Below are positions 1 through 10,133 of a stretch of 64,000 bases of DNA, in pieces. Where the stretch lies: the NCBI GenBank assembly GCA_031761405.1, contig JASEVX010000001.1, positions 49,337,102 through 49,401,101 of the forward strand. Direction: 5' to 3'. The notes under the pieces were generated by a model. The model saw only the letters and a program-made list of their open reading frames with translations, was not told where the DNA came from and did not search any database. The position numbers were made by a program, and so were the translations under genes. Within the stretch, counting starts at the first letter, position 1; the number at the start of each line of letters is the position of its first letter. This DNA is from Serripes groenlandicus. Taxonomy: Eukaryota > Mollusca > Bivalvia > Cardiida > Cardiidae.

Positions 1-242
1 TCTTCTTACCCCAAGTTTTGCTTTGTCTTAAAATTGAAAATAAGAATAATATTTTCATTAAAGGGTCTACATAGTTCAAAAAGGTGTTTGAAATTGTTTA
101 TGTCAAGCAATTTCCATCTTTTCCACAATGTTTTCAAATCCTGTCTGCTCCAGACACAGAAACCGTCTACAGGCTTCTTTCTGTATTGAGAGTAAGATAA
201 ATGATAGTACAAAAGTAGTCTAGAATGTATTCTATAAATGAC

Positions 243-471
243 TAACCATTTCCTTCATATAGTCGCTTTCTGATGCCTGTTTGCAGCTGCGAAAGCTTTT
301 TGAAAACATGCCAACAAAAGAAGAAATTGACCAAAACAAGCAATTTCTCCTTTCGTCAGCATGTTTTCAGTTCTATTCAATTATTGTACATTCATTAAAA
401 GGGAGTTTAAAATATTTCGAGTATGTTTTGAAAGTTGTCTGCTGCAGATTTGTTGTATGTGGGAAAGGGTG
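243..471 (-). mobile_element. TF1 foldback MITE, near full length
   Basis: It starts at taaccatttcc and ends at gtatgtgggaaagggt. The central palindrome gaaattg...caatttc is preserved at about 323-354. The right arm has gtctgctgcagatttgttgtatg. Flanks are TAAC and GTGA, so the TTAA target sites have decayed. The 63-codon frame inside it is not a gene. Confidence 0.8.
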
Positions 472-592
472 AAGACATAGCCACGAAACCAGGTTTTCAA
501 TGGTGCCGGGCATTAATAAACACAGAATAATGATGATCTATTTTTGGTAATAGTGACCCAAACAAACCCCAATGACCCCAAAACAATCCCAG

Positions 593-1290
593 CCCTCATG
601 AAAAAGATGGTCTGAATTTCATCTGAATTAAGCTGAATTTTGCTGAAAATTTGTCTGAATACCTTCTGAATTATTGCTGAATGTGTGCTGATAACCTGAA
701 ACTGCAAAAGCTGAATCATGTCTGTTACACTAATTCAGAATAAATCAGCCTTGTTAAAGAGTCTTTTTATTCAGATTTTTATATCTGAATAATGGCTGAG
801 GTGCTGAAAAATGGCTTAAAATGGAACAATCCAGACATAATTCAGACAGCTCAGACAATATTCAGAAGGTTGTTCAGACAAGTTTCTCAGACAGTATTCA
901 GAGAAATATTCAGACAATGTTCAGAGAAGTTACTAGGACTATAATATTCAGATTTTTATTTCTGAATAATGGCTGAGCTGCTGAAAAATGGCTTAAAATG
1001 GAACAATCCAGACATAATTCAGACAGTTCAGACAATATTCAGAAATAAAATCTGAATATTATAGTCCTAGTAACTTCTCTGAACATTGTCTGAATATTTC
1101 TCTGAATACTGTCTGAGAAACAAGTTGCTAGGACTATAATATTCAGACATTGTTCAGACAAGTTACTAAGACTATATTCAGAACATTGCGCATAGAATCG
1201 ACAGACAATATTCAGTTGCATTTCAGATTTTTCGTGAAACCTTTTTACAACCATTCCCGAGTAATGTCTGAATTTTTCATTCATAGTCTG
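593..1290 (+). repeat. CTGAA/TTCAG-rich complex repeat
   Basis: It begins with CCCTCATGAAA and continues as irregularly spaced TCTGAAT, GCTGAA and TTCAGACA words. Inside it, 775-848 is repeated directly at 952-1025, and 885-956 is repeated inverted at about 1046-1122. The same family lies in the opposite orientation at 13605-14380, where the CCCTCATGAAA end is at the right. It has no usable coding frame. The type of element is unknown. Confidence 0.6.
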
Positions 1291-1682
1291 TCAGCCTGTC
1301 CTACCATTACACTGGACACTAAAAACAACAATAGCAGTTTCATCACATTATATGATCTGGTTTAATCATATTATATGTATCAAACTACAACATAGTCAAA
1401 TCATCTTTAAAACATTTTTATACAATGATGTAAATATTAACCTTCACTTACTAGTTGTTTGCTAGAAAAGTGGATCTGAAACTATTCAAAATCAGAACTC
1501 AACTGCTGCAACAACTGGTTTTAATTTGTTTTTAACATACACAAATTTCATATCTTTATACTTCATACAAGAGGCAAACATTTAATCACTATAGCCATAA
1601 AACGCAAAACAGCCTGCCCCCTAGCGGCCATGTCGTTCGATCAATCAACATGGCTTGAAGTTATCTGATAGGGGGTCACTTA
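1291..1682. other. Unassigned AT-rich sequence
   Basis: I see no repeat ends, RNA gene or convincing coding frame here. Confidence 0.4.
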
Positions 1683-2210
1683 AGGAACATTTCTACAAAT
1701 TATTCAAGAATTTTTCTAGAATATTCAAGAAACATTAAATGGCCGCTTCTTGAAATGAAATTCAAGAATTGTTCTAGAATTATCCAGGAATGATATGGAA
1801 TTATTCTAGAATAAAAATTCTGAAATAATTCTAGAATCAAAGTTCTTGAATAGTTCATTTAACCCTTTCCCTCATACGACAATTCTGCAGCACACAACTT
1901 TGAACATGTTTTGTCAAAACATGGAAAATCTCCATAATTGAATGGATATATAAACCTATGACTAAAAGTGGAAAACATTGTGGCAAAAGGAGAAATTGCA
2001 TGTTTTGTGCAATTTCTTCTTTTGTCACTATGTTTTCAAAAAGCTGTCTGCTGCAGAGGCGTCAGAAAGCGTCTATATTAGGGAAAGGGTTAATAATTCT
2101 TGAATAACAATTCAAGAAGCGGCCTGGTGATGATTTAACATTTCTTGAATATTCTAGAAGTAAATCCTATAATTATTTTTTTAGAATTTTCTTGAAACTG
2201 AGGAACTTTT
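1683..2210. repeat. AT-rich foldback repeat hosting a TF1 copy
   Basis: Words such as TTCAAGAA and TTCTAGAA occur repeatedly. The left part reads ggccgcttcttga and the right part tcaagaagcggcc, so the two halves are an inverted repeat. The TF1 element at 1863-2089 interrupts it at a TTAA. A related AT-rich stretch lies at 12811-13105. Confidence 0.6.
1863..2089 (+). mobile_element. TF1 foldback MITE, full length, TTAA target duplication
   Basis: This is a reference copy of the family. TTAA at 1859-1862 and 2090-2093 flanks CCCTTTCCC...GGGAAAGGG. Order: outer inverted repeat; ctgcagcacacaactttgaacat; a spacer (aaaatctccataattgaatgg); the arm gaaaacattgtggcaaaaggag; the central palindrome aaattgca...tgcaattt; the matching arm cttcttttgtcactatgttttc; then gtctgctgcagaggcgtcagaaagcg. 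TTAA duplication plus a CCC terminus is typical of piggyBac-superfamily elements, so a piggyBac-mobilised non-autonomous element is inferred. No transposase is encoded. Confidence 0.88.
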
Positions 2211-2385
2211 TCACTGGTCCAAACCAAAAGTTACTGGCCACGGACCATTGCTAATTTCGCAGACTGACATAATAAACAAGATGTGCATTGATATTGTAAA
2301 CATTCAATCCACATGATCTTTGACTGTACTATTCACTGAACAATTTGAAAAAACTTCATAAAGAATTCTCAATTCCTTTCACTGG

Positions 2386-2760
2386 TTAGTGTTCATTTTC
2401 TTTGAATTTTCGTTTAACCGCCCAAGTCTTCAGCACAACATCTGAGGGAGATACGTTAAAACGTTTTTCCACCAGTCTGCTCATCATATTGAAATGTTTG
2501 GGATCAAATTTAGGTTTAGCGGTTTTGTTTTTTTGCCTTTTTCCCCGTTGCACTATGGTGGTTTATTTAATCTTCTGTGAACAGTTTTGTTAGTCCTGCT
2601 TTAACAACTTCATAGGGTCCTTTTTGTTAATTAATAATTGTTACTAGTTCCCCCTGTGTTTCAGATTGATTACTAGGTGTATTTTCCATTTTCTTATTAA
2701 ATCTACGAAACTCCCATACTCTTCAAATTTCATCGCCAGATCTTCAAGAGTTTTGTGTAC
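2386..2760 (-). pseudogene. Candidate decayed or spliced coding exon, product unknown
   Basis: On the minus strand an acceptor-like tttaataaatatttcag precedes position 2760. The frame then reads VHKTLEDLAMKFEEYG and runs to a stop near 2645. A second frame carries MENTPSNQSETQGELVTIIN. A third runs from about 2563 to a stop at 2386-2388 and includes KPKFDPKHFNMMSRLVEKRF and VLKTWAVKRKFKENEH. Composition is protein-like (charged, Lys-rich), but no single frame spans the exon. It is either a frameshifted relic or pieces of separate exons. I do not recognise the family. Confidence 0.33.
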
Positions 2761-2843
2761 CTGAAATATTTATTAAATACAATATTTATAAATTATCTGC
2801 TTTTTCCATTGTATGGTCAACATGGTTTAATTCATGTCATTAA

Positions 2844-3011
2844 CCCTTTCCCATATATAGACACTTTCTGATACCTCTAGCAATTTCTCCTTTCGCCACA
2901 ATGTTTTCAATCCTATCCAACAATTAAACTTTCATTTATAGAAATTTTCAATGTGTTTGCCTAGATGTCTTCGAAGTCGTCTGCTGCAGATTTGTTGTAT
3001 GTGGTAAAGGG
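2844..3011 (-). mobile_element. TF1 foldback MITE, internal deletion
   Basis: TTAA at 2840-2843 and 3012-3015 flanks it. The left arm jumps from gatacctct straight into agcaatttctcc, removing one inner arm. The right part (ttgcctagatg...gctgcagatttgttgtatg) is intact. Confidence 0.85.
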
Positions 3012-3859
3012 TTAATTTTTAGCAGTAAATAGTGTCTTGACCGAAGTCATGGATTGAACCCACTACTTCTAGATTGACCAGGCAGTGCATCAAGGGCTGC
3101 TATTAGATCTTGCCACTTTCAACTTGTGAGATAAAGTTGTATGTATTTCAAGAGAAACAAGTACACCTACCAGGCAAGCTCCCATAGACGATTCTTTTGA
3201 ATACCCATAACATAGTGTTAGATGGTCAAATAAGGATTTTAAAACATGCAAAATAAAACATATCTAGAGCTCTGCTGCAGATTTATTTTATGTGGTAAAG
3301 GGTTAATTTCTAGCAGTAAATAGTGTCTTGACCGAAGTCATGGATTGAACCCACTACTTCTAGATTGACCAGGCAGTGCATCAAGGGCTGCTATTAGATC
3401 TCGCCACTTTCAACTTGTGAGATAAAGTTGAATGTATTTCAAGAGAAACAAGTACACCTACCAGGCAAGCTCCCATAGACGATTCTTTTGAATACCCATA
3501 TAAACATAGTGTTAGATGGTCAAATAAGGATTTTAAAACATGCAAAATAAAACATATCTAGAGCTCTGCTGCAGATTTGTTTTATGTGGTAAAGGGTTAA
3601 TTTCTAGCAGTAAATAGTGTCTTGACCGAAGTCATGGATTGAACCCACTACTTCTAGATTGACCAGGCAGTGCATCAAGGGCTGCTATTAGATCTCGCCA
3701 CTTTCAACTTGTGAGATAAAGTTGTATGTATTTCAAGAGAAACAAGTACACCTACCAGGCAAGCTCCCATAGACGATTCTTTTGAATACCCATAACATAG
3801 TGTTAGATGGTCAAATAAGGATTTTAAAACATGCAAAATAAAACATATCTAGAGCTCTG
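3012..3859. repeat. Tandem array, 3 units of about 292 bp
   Basis: Units start at ggttaattt(c/t)tagcag, near 3010, 3301 and 3595. Each contains gaccgaagtcatggattgaaccc (in reverse complement a tRNA-type B-box, GGTTCAATCC) and ends in ctagagctctg. In units 1 and 2 the end runs into a TF1 tail (ctgcagattt...aaagggttaa). The copies are nearly identical. A diverged relative of the non-TF1 part is at 26945-27120. Confidence 0.85.
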
Positions 3860-3920
3860 ACGCATGACGGACAACTCGCCATGACATAAGCTCAACTGGC
3901 TTTCAACCAGTGGAGCTAAA
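3857..3920 (+). mobile_element. Pearl-type element, 3' end fragment
   Basis: gacgcatgacggacaa is followed by the hairpin agctcaactgg..ccagtggagct and an A run. This matches the hairpin end of the element at 23012-24019. Confidence 0.55.
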
Positions 3921-4241
3921 ATCAAATTCAAATCTTTTCCATTACTTTAAGTTAAAACCAGCAAATTAAAAACAAACATTTGTGCCTTTACAAACAACAG
4001 AATTTTGGAAATTAAAAAAAGACCATTCACAGTTGACAGAAACACTCAATTCTTACCAGCAGTAGAAGCATTAGTCCCTTGCAGCAAAGAGCATACTACC
4101 AACCAGCTACCAACAAACAGTTCTGGATCTTTATCAGCACTGGATCTACAAGAACAAGAAACAATTGACATACATGTACATGTAATCATTATTCATACAA
4201 TCCATAACACCATCATATGTATCCCATAACTCTAGAGGTTG

Positions 4242-5520
4242 CAGAGCTCCAGATAACGTGCGTATCTGCGTAAATTACGAATGGAAAATCACCAAATACG
4301 CACGTGTGTCAAATCCCATGAGTTACAAATATGCATACATTTTGCAATTTACTCATCCGTTCACGTTATCATGCGTATCTTCTTTTTTAAATCACAAAAC
4401 AATAATATTTTCTTTCAAAGTTTCTCGGAAAAACCTAGTCTATTTTTAGAACTAAAGTAATGGTTCCCGTTTTCTACATTTAGCTTATTATTTACGTAAA
4501 TCGGAAACCAAATCGATCTTTGTCATTGAAGCGCCTGTAATTTCAATTGAATTAAATGAAAGCGCTTTTGACGTGATCAGTGTGTATTTGTTGCTGTGCT
4601 AATTTGTAATCTCGCGAGACAGTTAAAAGGAGAGCTTCATCCAATGGAGTCGCTTTCTACTTGTAGAAATAACACCACGTGATATTTTCGCAGGCATACA
4701 GATCACGTGATTTTTTTTCGCGCGCTTTCTTGAAGCTGTAGTAAACATCTCCTTATTTGGAAATCTATTACACAGGAAATAATTTCTCATATATATGCAC
4801 CATGCGATACATTTTTACAGGGTTCGAATTTAGGCTCACATACCTCGAGGTGAGATTTCAGGCACACGCATTTCTAATCGTCGAATGTCTTTGACAAATC
4901 GCGGTAACTGCAGTTAATTTTCGAGATTTACCGAGTGGCTGGGAGTATTCTTTTTTCAATATTAGCGGAAGTTTACAATCGATACAATCGATACATGTCT
5001 TGTGTGCATTCCTATTCAACGGCTCCAATATTGATGACGTAAGTCTAAAATTAGTTTTGATTTACATATCGCGAATACGATTGGCTGGAATGGTCACGTG
5101 TATATTTTGGGTTTCCCAAGTTGTATTTTTGCACTTAAAGCACACGTACCCCACCCCCTACATGATAACAAGGGCTGTGACCTATCCAAAAAATCATTTC
5201 TGTATTTATATGTTTATACTTGAGACCACAAAAAACATTGATACCATAAAACTCTTCAAAATTGAAGAATATGCAAAACAACAAGGTCACCGATTTAGGT
5301 CAGTCACTGAAACAGGGCAGCGTGTACGATTTATATGTCATTCAACATTCATATTAGTTTATTAATCCTCCCCTCCAAAAAAAATAAAATATTTTTCCGA
5401 CCTACCGACCCACCTCTAAAATGGCTTTATTAAAATACTCATGGTACTATGGGCGTTACTCATCACTCAAAATTTTCATGAGTAATTACTCCTCTTGCCA
5501 AAAAATTATCTGGAGCCCTG
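4242..5520. mobile_element. hAT-like non-autonomous element, about 1.28 kb
   Basis: The left end CAGAGCTCCAGATAA matches the inverted right end TTATCTGGAGCCCTG with one mismatch over 15 bp. A CAG-G-GCT-type terminus suggests hAT, but no clean 8-bp target duplication is seen. The interior has a 121-codon frame (5000-5365) with no recognisable domain, so no transposase is supported. Similar agctccagataa words occur near 43020 and, less exactly, at 33910. Confidence 0.55.
4600..4820. promoter_or_regulatory. Promoter-like motif cluster inside the hAT-like element
   Basis: It contains the palindrome TCTCGCGAGA (4610-4619), a CpG promoter motif known in vertebrates. It also contains two CACGTG E-boxes (about 4676 and within ATCACGTGAT near 4703) and gcgcgc; a third CACGTG is near 5095. 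CpG density exceeds that of the surroundings. Promoter activity is an inference from motifs only. Confidence 0.3.
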
Positions 5521-5774
5521 GGTTGGAGAAAGAACAAGCTGAATAACCAGCCTGTTTCAAGTAGTATGTCAAGTGTATGGTCATCAAATAACGAAACTAA
5601 CAAGGGCACCGCAAAGCGGATGCATTCCCTCGGTATTCAATTTAAAAATATGGCTAAAAATATGGCCAATGACCTGGATATTAATGTTATGTACCAGAAA
5701 ACTAATTTTATTTGTCCTTGCCTTTATTAAATTGTTATCAATGTTATGTACCACAGAACTAAGTGTAATTTGTA

Positions 5775-6793
5775 TCTGAATGGCAAATTTGGTTATGATC
5801 TGCGAAGAGATGATCAATGTAGAGTGGTCACAAGGTTGTTGATATGGGAAAATAGTTAAAGTCCAATTTTGACCTTGACCTTTAACATATGATCTGGAAA
5901 ATAAATAGCTTCTAGACCTTGCCATATACTAACTGTATACCAAGTTTGTTTAAGATCGGTCGAAGGATGTTCAGTGTAGAGTGGTCACAAGGTTGTTGAT
6001 ATGGGAAAATAATCAGTCCAATTTTTGACCTTGACCTTTAACCTTGAAAATAAATAGACTTCTAGACTTTGACATCTACTAACTGTATACTAGTTTGGTT
6101 AAGATCGGTCGAAGGATGTTCAGTGTAGTGGTCACAAGGTTGTTGATATGGGAAAATAGTCAAGTCCAATCTTGACCTTTAACCTATGACCTTAAAAGTA
6201 AATAGGAGTCTAGACCTTGCCATATACTATCTGTATGGCAGGTTTGGTTATGATCTGCGAAGAGATGATCAATGTAGAGTGGTCACAAGGTTGTTGATAT
6301 GGGAAAATAGGCAAAGTCCAATTTTGACCTTGACCTTTAACCTCGAAAATAAATAGCTTCTAGACTTTGCCATATACTAATTGTATATCAAGTTTGGTTA
6401 AGATCGGTCAAAGGATGTTCAGTGTAGAGTGGTAACAAGCTTAAGGTTGTTGATATGGAATAGTCAGTCTAATTTCGGCCTTGACCTTTAACCTATGACC
6501 TTGAAAATAAATAGGCTTCTAGACCTTGCCATATACTAACTGTATACCAAGTTTGGTTAAGATTGGTCAAAGGATGTTCAGTGTAGAGTGGTCACAAGGT
6601 TGTTGATAAGGGGAAAATAGTCAAAGTCCAATTTTGACCTTGACCTTTAACCTTGGAAATAAATAGGCTTCTAGACCTTGCCATATTCTAACTGTATACC
6701 AAGTTTGGTTAAGATCGGTCGAAGGATGTTCAGTGTAGAGTGGTCACAAGGTTGTTGATATGGGAAAATAGTCAAAAGTCCAATTTTGACCAA
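5775..6793 (+). repeat. Tandem array of ~157-bp units rich in TGACCT
   Basis: About six or seven diverged units each carry gtagagtggtcacaaggttg, ttgaccttgacctttaacc, ttctagaccttgccatatac and ggttaagatcggtc. Starts of gtagagtgg are near 5819, 5976, 6274, 6425, 6584 and 6736. Unit size and TGACC wording resemble tandem cores of pearl-type elements, but no hairpin end or microsatellite was found beside it. Confidence 0.8.
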
Positions 6794-7099
6794 GACATGT
6801 GAAAAGCAATATACCCCCTCCTTTGAAGAGGCTATAATTAATAGTTCTATTTGATTTTCTACATAATTTGCCACAGAATTTATTAAACATTTATTAACCT
6901 TTTGAGTTTTTAACATTACCGGTAATTCAAATTACCAAATAAAGGTCGCGCAAGTTTCTTTATTTTCTTGTTTTTCCAGCGAATTACTTGTTGTGTAAAT
7001 CTGCAGAGGTTCAAATCATCCAATTGGAAGAAAAATATTGCCTACAGAGTGTAACTATCATCATTAAAAACCTCGACCCCAAGTTATTATTATGGCATG

Positions 7100-7780
7100 T
7101 GACTGACAACAGAAAACAAAAATGCTGAAAAACCCCACCCACTCACCTCCGAGAGCAAGGATTTCAAACGTCTATTGGCCAAACATCCGGGAAAAATGGC
7201 AACTCCACGGTCACGAACTTCATAAAAAAGAATCTTCGGCTCCTGGATATGTTTCAGATGGAGAACTGACAGTCTATCCCCGTCGTTTTGTCCATTTCAT
7301 TACAGCATGCGTGTTTACAGACGATTTTTGCGCCATTTTGAAATGGTTTATGACATCACTCCGCGTCGACCACGGAAATCGTTACGGAAAACCCCGATTT
7401 GTTCCGAATATAATATCGTACCTAGTCGGCCAAATCCGTGATAGCTCGGTATTTACATGTGTTTGCTTATATGTGGGTAATGTGCAAGTATACTAATGCG
7501 TTGTTCTTATTCGTTTTATCAAATTGTTTGAAACTGTATTCATTTATGTACGTTGTTATTGTAACATGTCCTGGAAACATGTCCAACATGTTGTAAGCGT
7601 AGGTGGGATCGGCTTTAGTCGGTCGTTTCCGGAATACCGAGTGACGTCACCACGAGATGCGCGCGCTGCCTATTCGGAGGGTCTCGGTCACAATTATTCT
7701 AAAAATTGTCGCAGACATTGACCGTGGAGCCGATGGTATGTGTTTGTTTTGTTTTTGAAGGTAAGACCAGATAATGTTTT
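7100..7780. promoter_or_regulatory. CpG-rich unique segment, possible divergent promoter
   Basis: There is a perfect CRE, TGACGTCA, at 7642-7649, with tttccggaa upstream and gcgcgcgc downstream. On the plus strand, donor-like sequences follow (gatg|gtatgt near 7736, aag|gtaaga near 7761). On the minus strand, a strong donor gag|gtgagt lies at 7147|7146, preceded by an open frame with no in-frame ATG. Together this could be a bidirectional promoter with first exons on both sides. No product can be named. Confidence 0.3.
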
Positions 7781-8170
7781 CCTGTATTCGGAATGCAGTT
7801 ATTTTAGGTCTCTGTTTAAATATTTCAAGTCACTTTCACTTTATTTCCTTTTGAAACACGTTTTCTGATTGGTTCATATGGATACTGCCTGCCAATCAAA
7901 TATCGATTTACAAAACAAAATGGCTGTCAGAGTAAAAATAAATGTTTTGGATGTGGATAAATAATCGAATAAAGCTTAAACGACAATGGTCCGAATTTGT
8001 TTGTGAAGAATAAAAACATGCTAAGCTCACCTGATCACGTTGTGATACAGTTAAGTGCAATAGCATTCTTTCTCTTCGAATAAGCGAGTTAAAATGTCGA
8101 ATACCACACTGACCTCCAAAGTTACGAACCTCATAAACACTATTTAGTGTTGTTGTTTGTTGGCGTTGTT

Positions 8171-8354
8171 TACCCTCGCATTCGGCAATATTGAGGTATT
8201 TTTTGCAGGTCTTAAGTATGCTCTGATGGGGTGATTATAGGTGACGATAGGGCTTAAATGGTGTGAAAAATATTGACATCTTTATTTATAACACGGACGT
8301 AGACGTCCCTGTTATGTATATATCCAAATGGCATTATTGCCGAATGCGAGGGTA
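8171..8354. mobile_element. MITE with CCCTCGCATTCGGCAATA inverted repeats
   Basis: The left end taCCCTCGCATTCGGCAATA and right end TATTGCCGAATGCGAGGGta match over 18 bp and are flanked by TA. Length is 184 bp. A TA duplication would fit Tc1/mariner-like mobilisation, but the family is not identified. It is the only full copy seen in the window. Confidence 0.7.
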
Positions 8355-8575
8355 TCAACATCAGATCATCATACTTTTATTGAACAACGAACATAACTAT
8401 TTCTGCAAAAAGATTTGATGATAAAAAGCAAAATGCTCATAGCAACTAAATCTAAAGTATGCAGACCTTTAAATCAGTGTAGGAAAAGCAGAAATGACTC
8501 ATAATAAGTTGAAAATTTCCCAAATCTCCACAATATTATTTAATTTCTAACACAATGTAACATGTTGAAATTACT

Positions 8576-8702
8576 TATCCCTTACCCACATGCAGACACA
8601 TTGAAAACAGTGGGTGAAAATAGAAATCACTCATCATAACAAATTCTCATTTCAACAATGTTTTCAATTATTTTCAATAATAATTTTCATTTAGAGAAAT
8701 AT
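8576..8702 (-). mobile_element. TF1 MITE fragment, 5' part
   Basis: cccttacccacatgcagacac and caatgttttcaattattttcaataataa are recognisable. The rest is diverged and the right arm is missing. Confidence 0.55.
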
Positions 8703-8840
8703 GGAATAGAGTAGGTTCTTGAAATAAATAGTTGTTTTCATAAAAGCAAAATCCAAGGTGGTTATATAATCAATCAATCTATGTGTGGTATGAAGTCTCC
8801 GTAAATCCTCCAGGACCAAGTATGTTCTGAATTTGTTTAA

Positions 8841-9049
8841 CCTTTCCCTCATATAAACACTTTCTTACACCTCTGAAGCAGACGACTATTGAAAACAATG
8901 TGGGGAAAGAAGAAATTCCTCATAATAATCAATTTCTCCCTTCGCCACAATGTTATCAACTCTTTTCAATAATTAAATATTTTTTGAGAGATTAAGGTAA
9001 ATTTTATTTCAAAGTCGTCTTCTGCAGATTTGTTGTATGTGGGAAAGGG
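8841..9049 (-). mobile_element. TF1 foldback MITE, TTAA-flanked
   Basis: TTAA at 8837-8840 and 9050-9053. Both terminal repeats and both gtct.ctgcag arms are visible. The central palindrome is worn (aaattcctcataataatcaattt). Confidence 0.85.
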
Positions 9050-9484
9050 TTAAAAGCATTAGTCTCTTATGTTAACTGTCTCTAGGTCTTGATGGCTTTA
9101 AACAAAATTACTTTGAAGATTGTCTGTCAGGTGACCTGTTCAATTAATTTAGGACCAACATGACCCTCGGATGCATATTTTGTAAATGTAATGTACCACA
9201 TAAATAAATATGTGACAGTGACCCCAATTGTATTACAATATATTTATGGTATATTTTGATTTAAAGGTAACTCTGGAATACCGGCAGATGCCAAAAGCAG
9301 ACCTATTTTAACAAACTGAGAACACGAAGTTCAGTTGCAAAATGTGTGGGAAAAGTTCTGTCCTCAAAGCAAAGAGTACTTTCACATCATTCTGCATTTA
9401 TTACATGAAATGATGATTTAAGTAAGTAAAATTCATATTTTATCTATAACCATTTTAATACTTTAGATCACAGAGGCAAATTAA

Positions 9485-9680
9485 CCGTTTCCCAGATACA
9501 ACCAATCTGTGGCAGGCAACTTACAAAAAAATCTAGGCAAAAATGTGAACAAATCTCTGAATTGAAGGATAATTATTGAAAGGAATTGAAAACATTGTGG
9601 CAGAAAGAGAAATTGCTAATTATGAGCAATTTGTTCTTTTGCCACAACGTTGTCAGAAAGCGTCTATAATTGAGAAAGGG
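9485..9680 (+). mobile_element. TF1 foldback MITE, degraded right end
   Basis: TTAA at 9481-9484. The inner hairpin (gaaattgctaattatgagcaattt) is present. The right arm lost its ctgctgcag segment and ends gagaaagggtga. Confidence 0.75.
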
Positions 9681-9759
9681 TGAACATTCTGATGGAGACA
9701 TGGTCCCCATTCAATATTTAATAGGATTTATGCAAACAAAACACAGAACTTTATTTCTG

Positions 9760-9997
9760 GTAGCTTTTGCATAAAAGGAGTGAAAAATTTACCCGATTTG
9801 AAAATAATTAGGCACAAATGTTCCTTTGGTGATCTTCTTCTAAGATTGTTAAAATTATTCCGATACGTTGATAAACATGGCCACCATCAGGCGTGGCTCA
9901 TTTTGCTTATATGTATCAAGATTAAATTTTGAAAACTATTGAAGTTCAATTAAATCAGGTGAGCGATCCAGGGCCATCATGGCCTGGTCCTCTTGTT
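9760..9997 (-). mobile_element. Pearl-type element, 5' end and partial core
   Basis: In reverse complement it begins acaagaggaccaggccatgatggccctggatcgctcacc, the start shared with the elements at 14943 and 16704. The 3' hairpin is absent. Confidence 0.6.
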
Positions 9998-10133
9998 TAA
10001 TTATCTCCATAAAGACATATGCTTGTCCAGATGAAAAGTATTGTAGGGATTGACTTGGTACTTCACATATTGTTAGAGGTCGTTGAGAGGAAGTGCAGTG
10101 ACAAAGCACCATAACTCTATCATGGCCAATTTT

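Noticed and set aside
4801..4855. Short coding exon from caccATGcgatac to the donor cgag|gtgaga
   Set aside because: The start context and donor are good, but the reverse strand shows an equally good donor at the same palindrome (cctcgagg), and nothing downstream supports splicing.
5000..5365. 121-codon frame as a gene
   Set aside because: Hydrophobic patches without a recognisable domain, inside a hAT-like element that otherwise looks non-coding.
7122..7496. 124-codon plus-strand frame as a gene
   Set aside because: No recognised domain. The segment is better explained as a CpG-rich promoter-like region, where long accidental frames are common.
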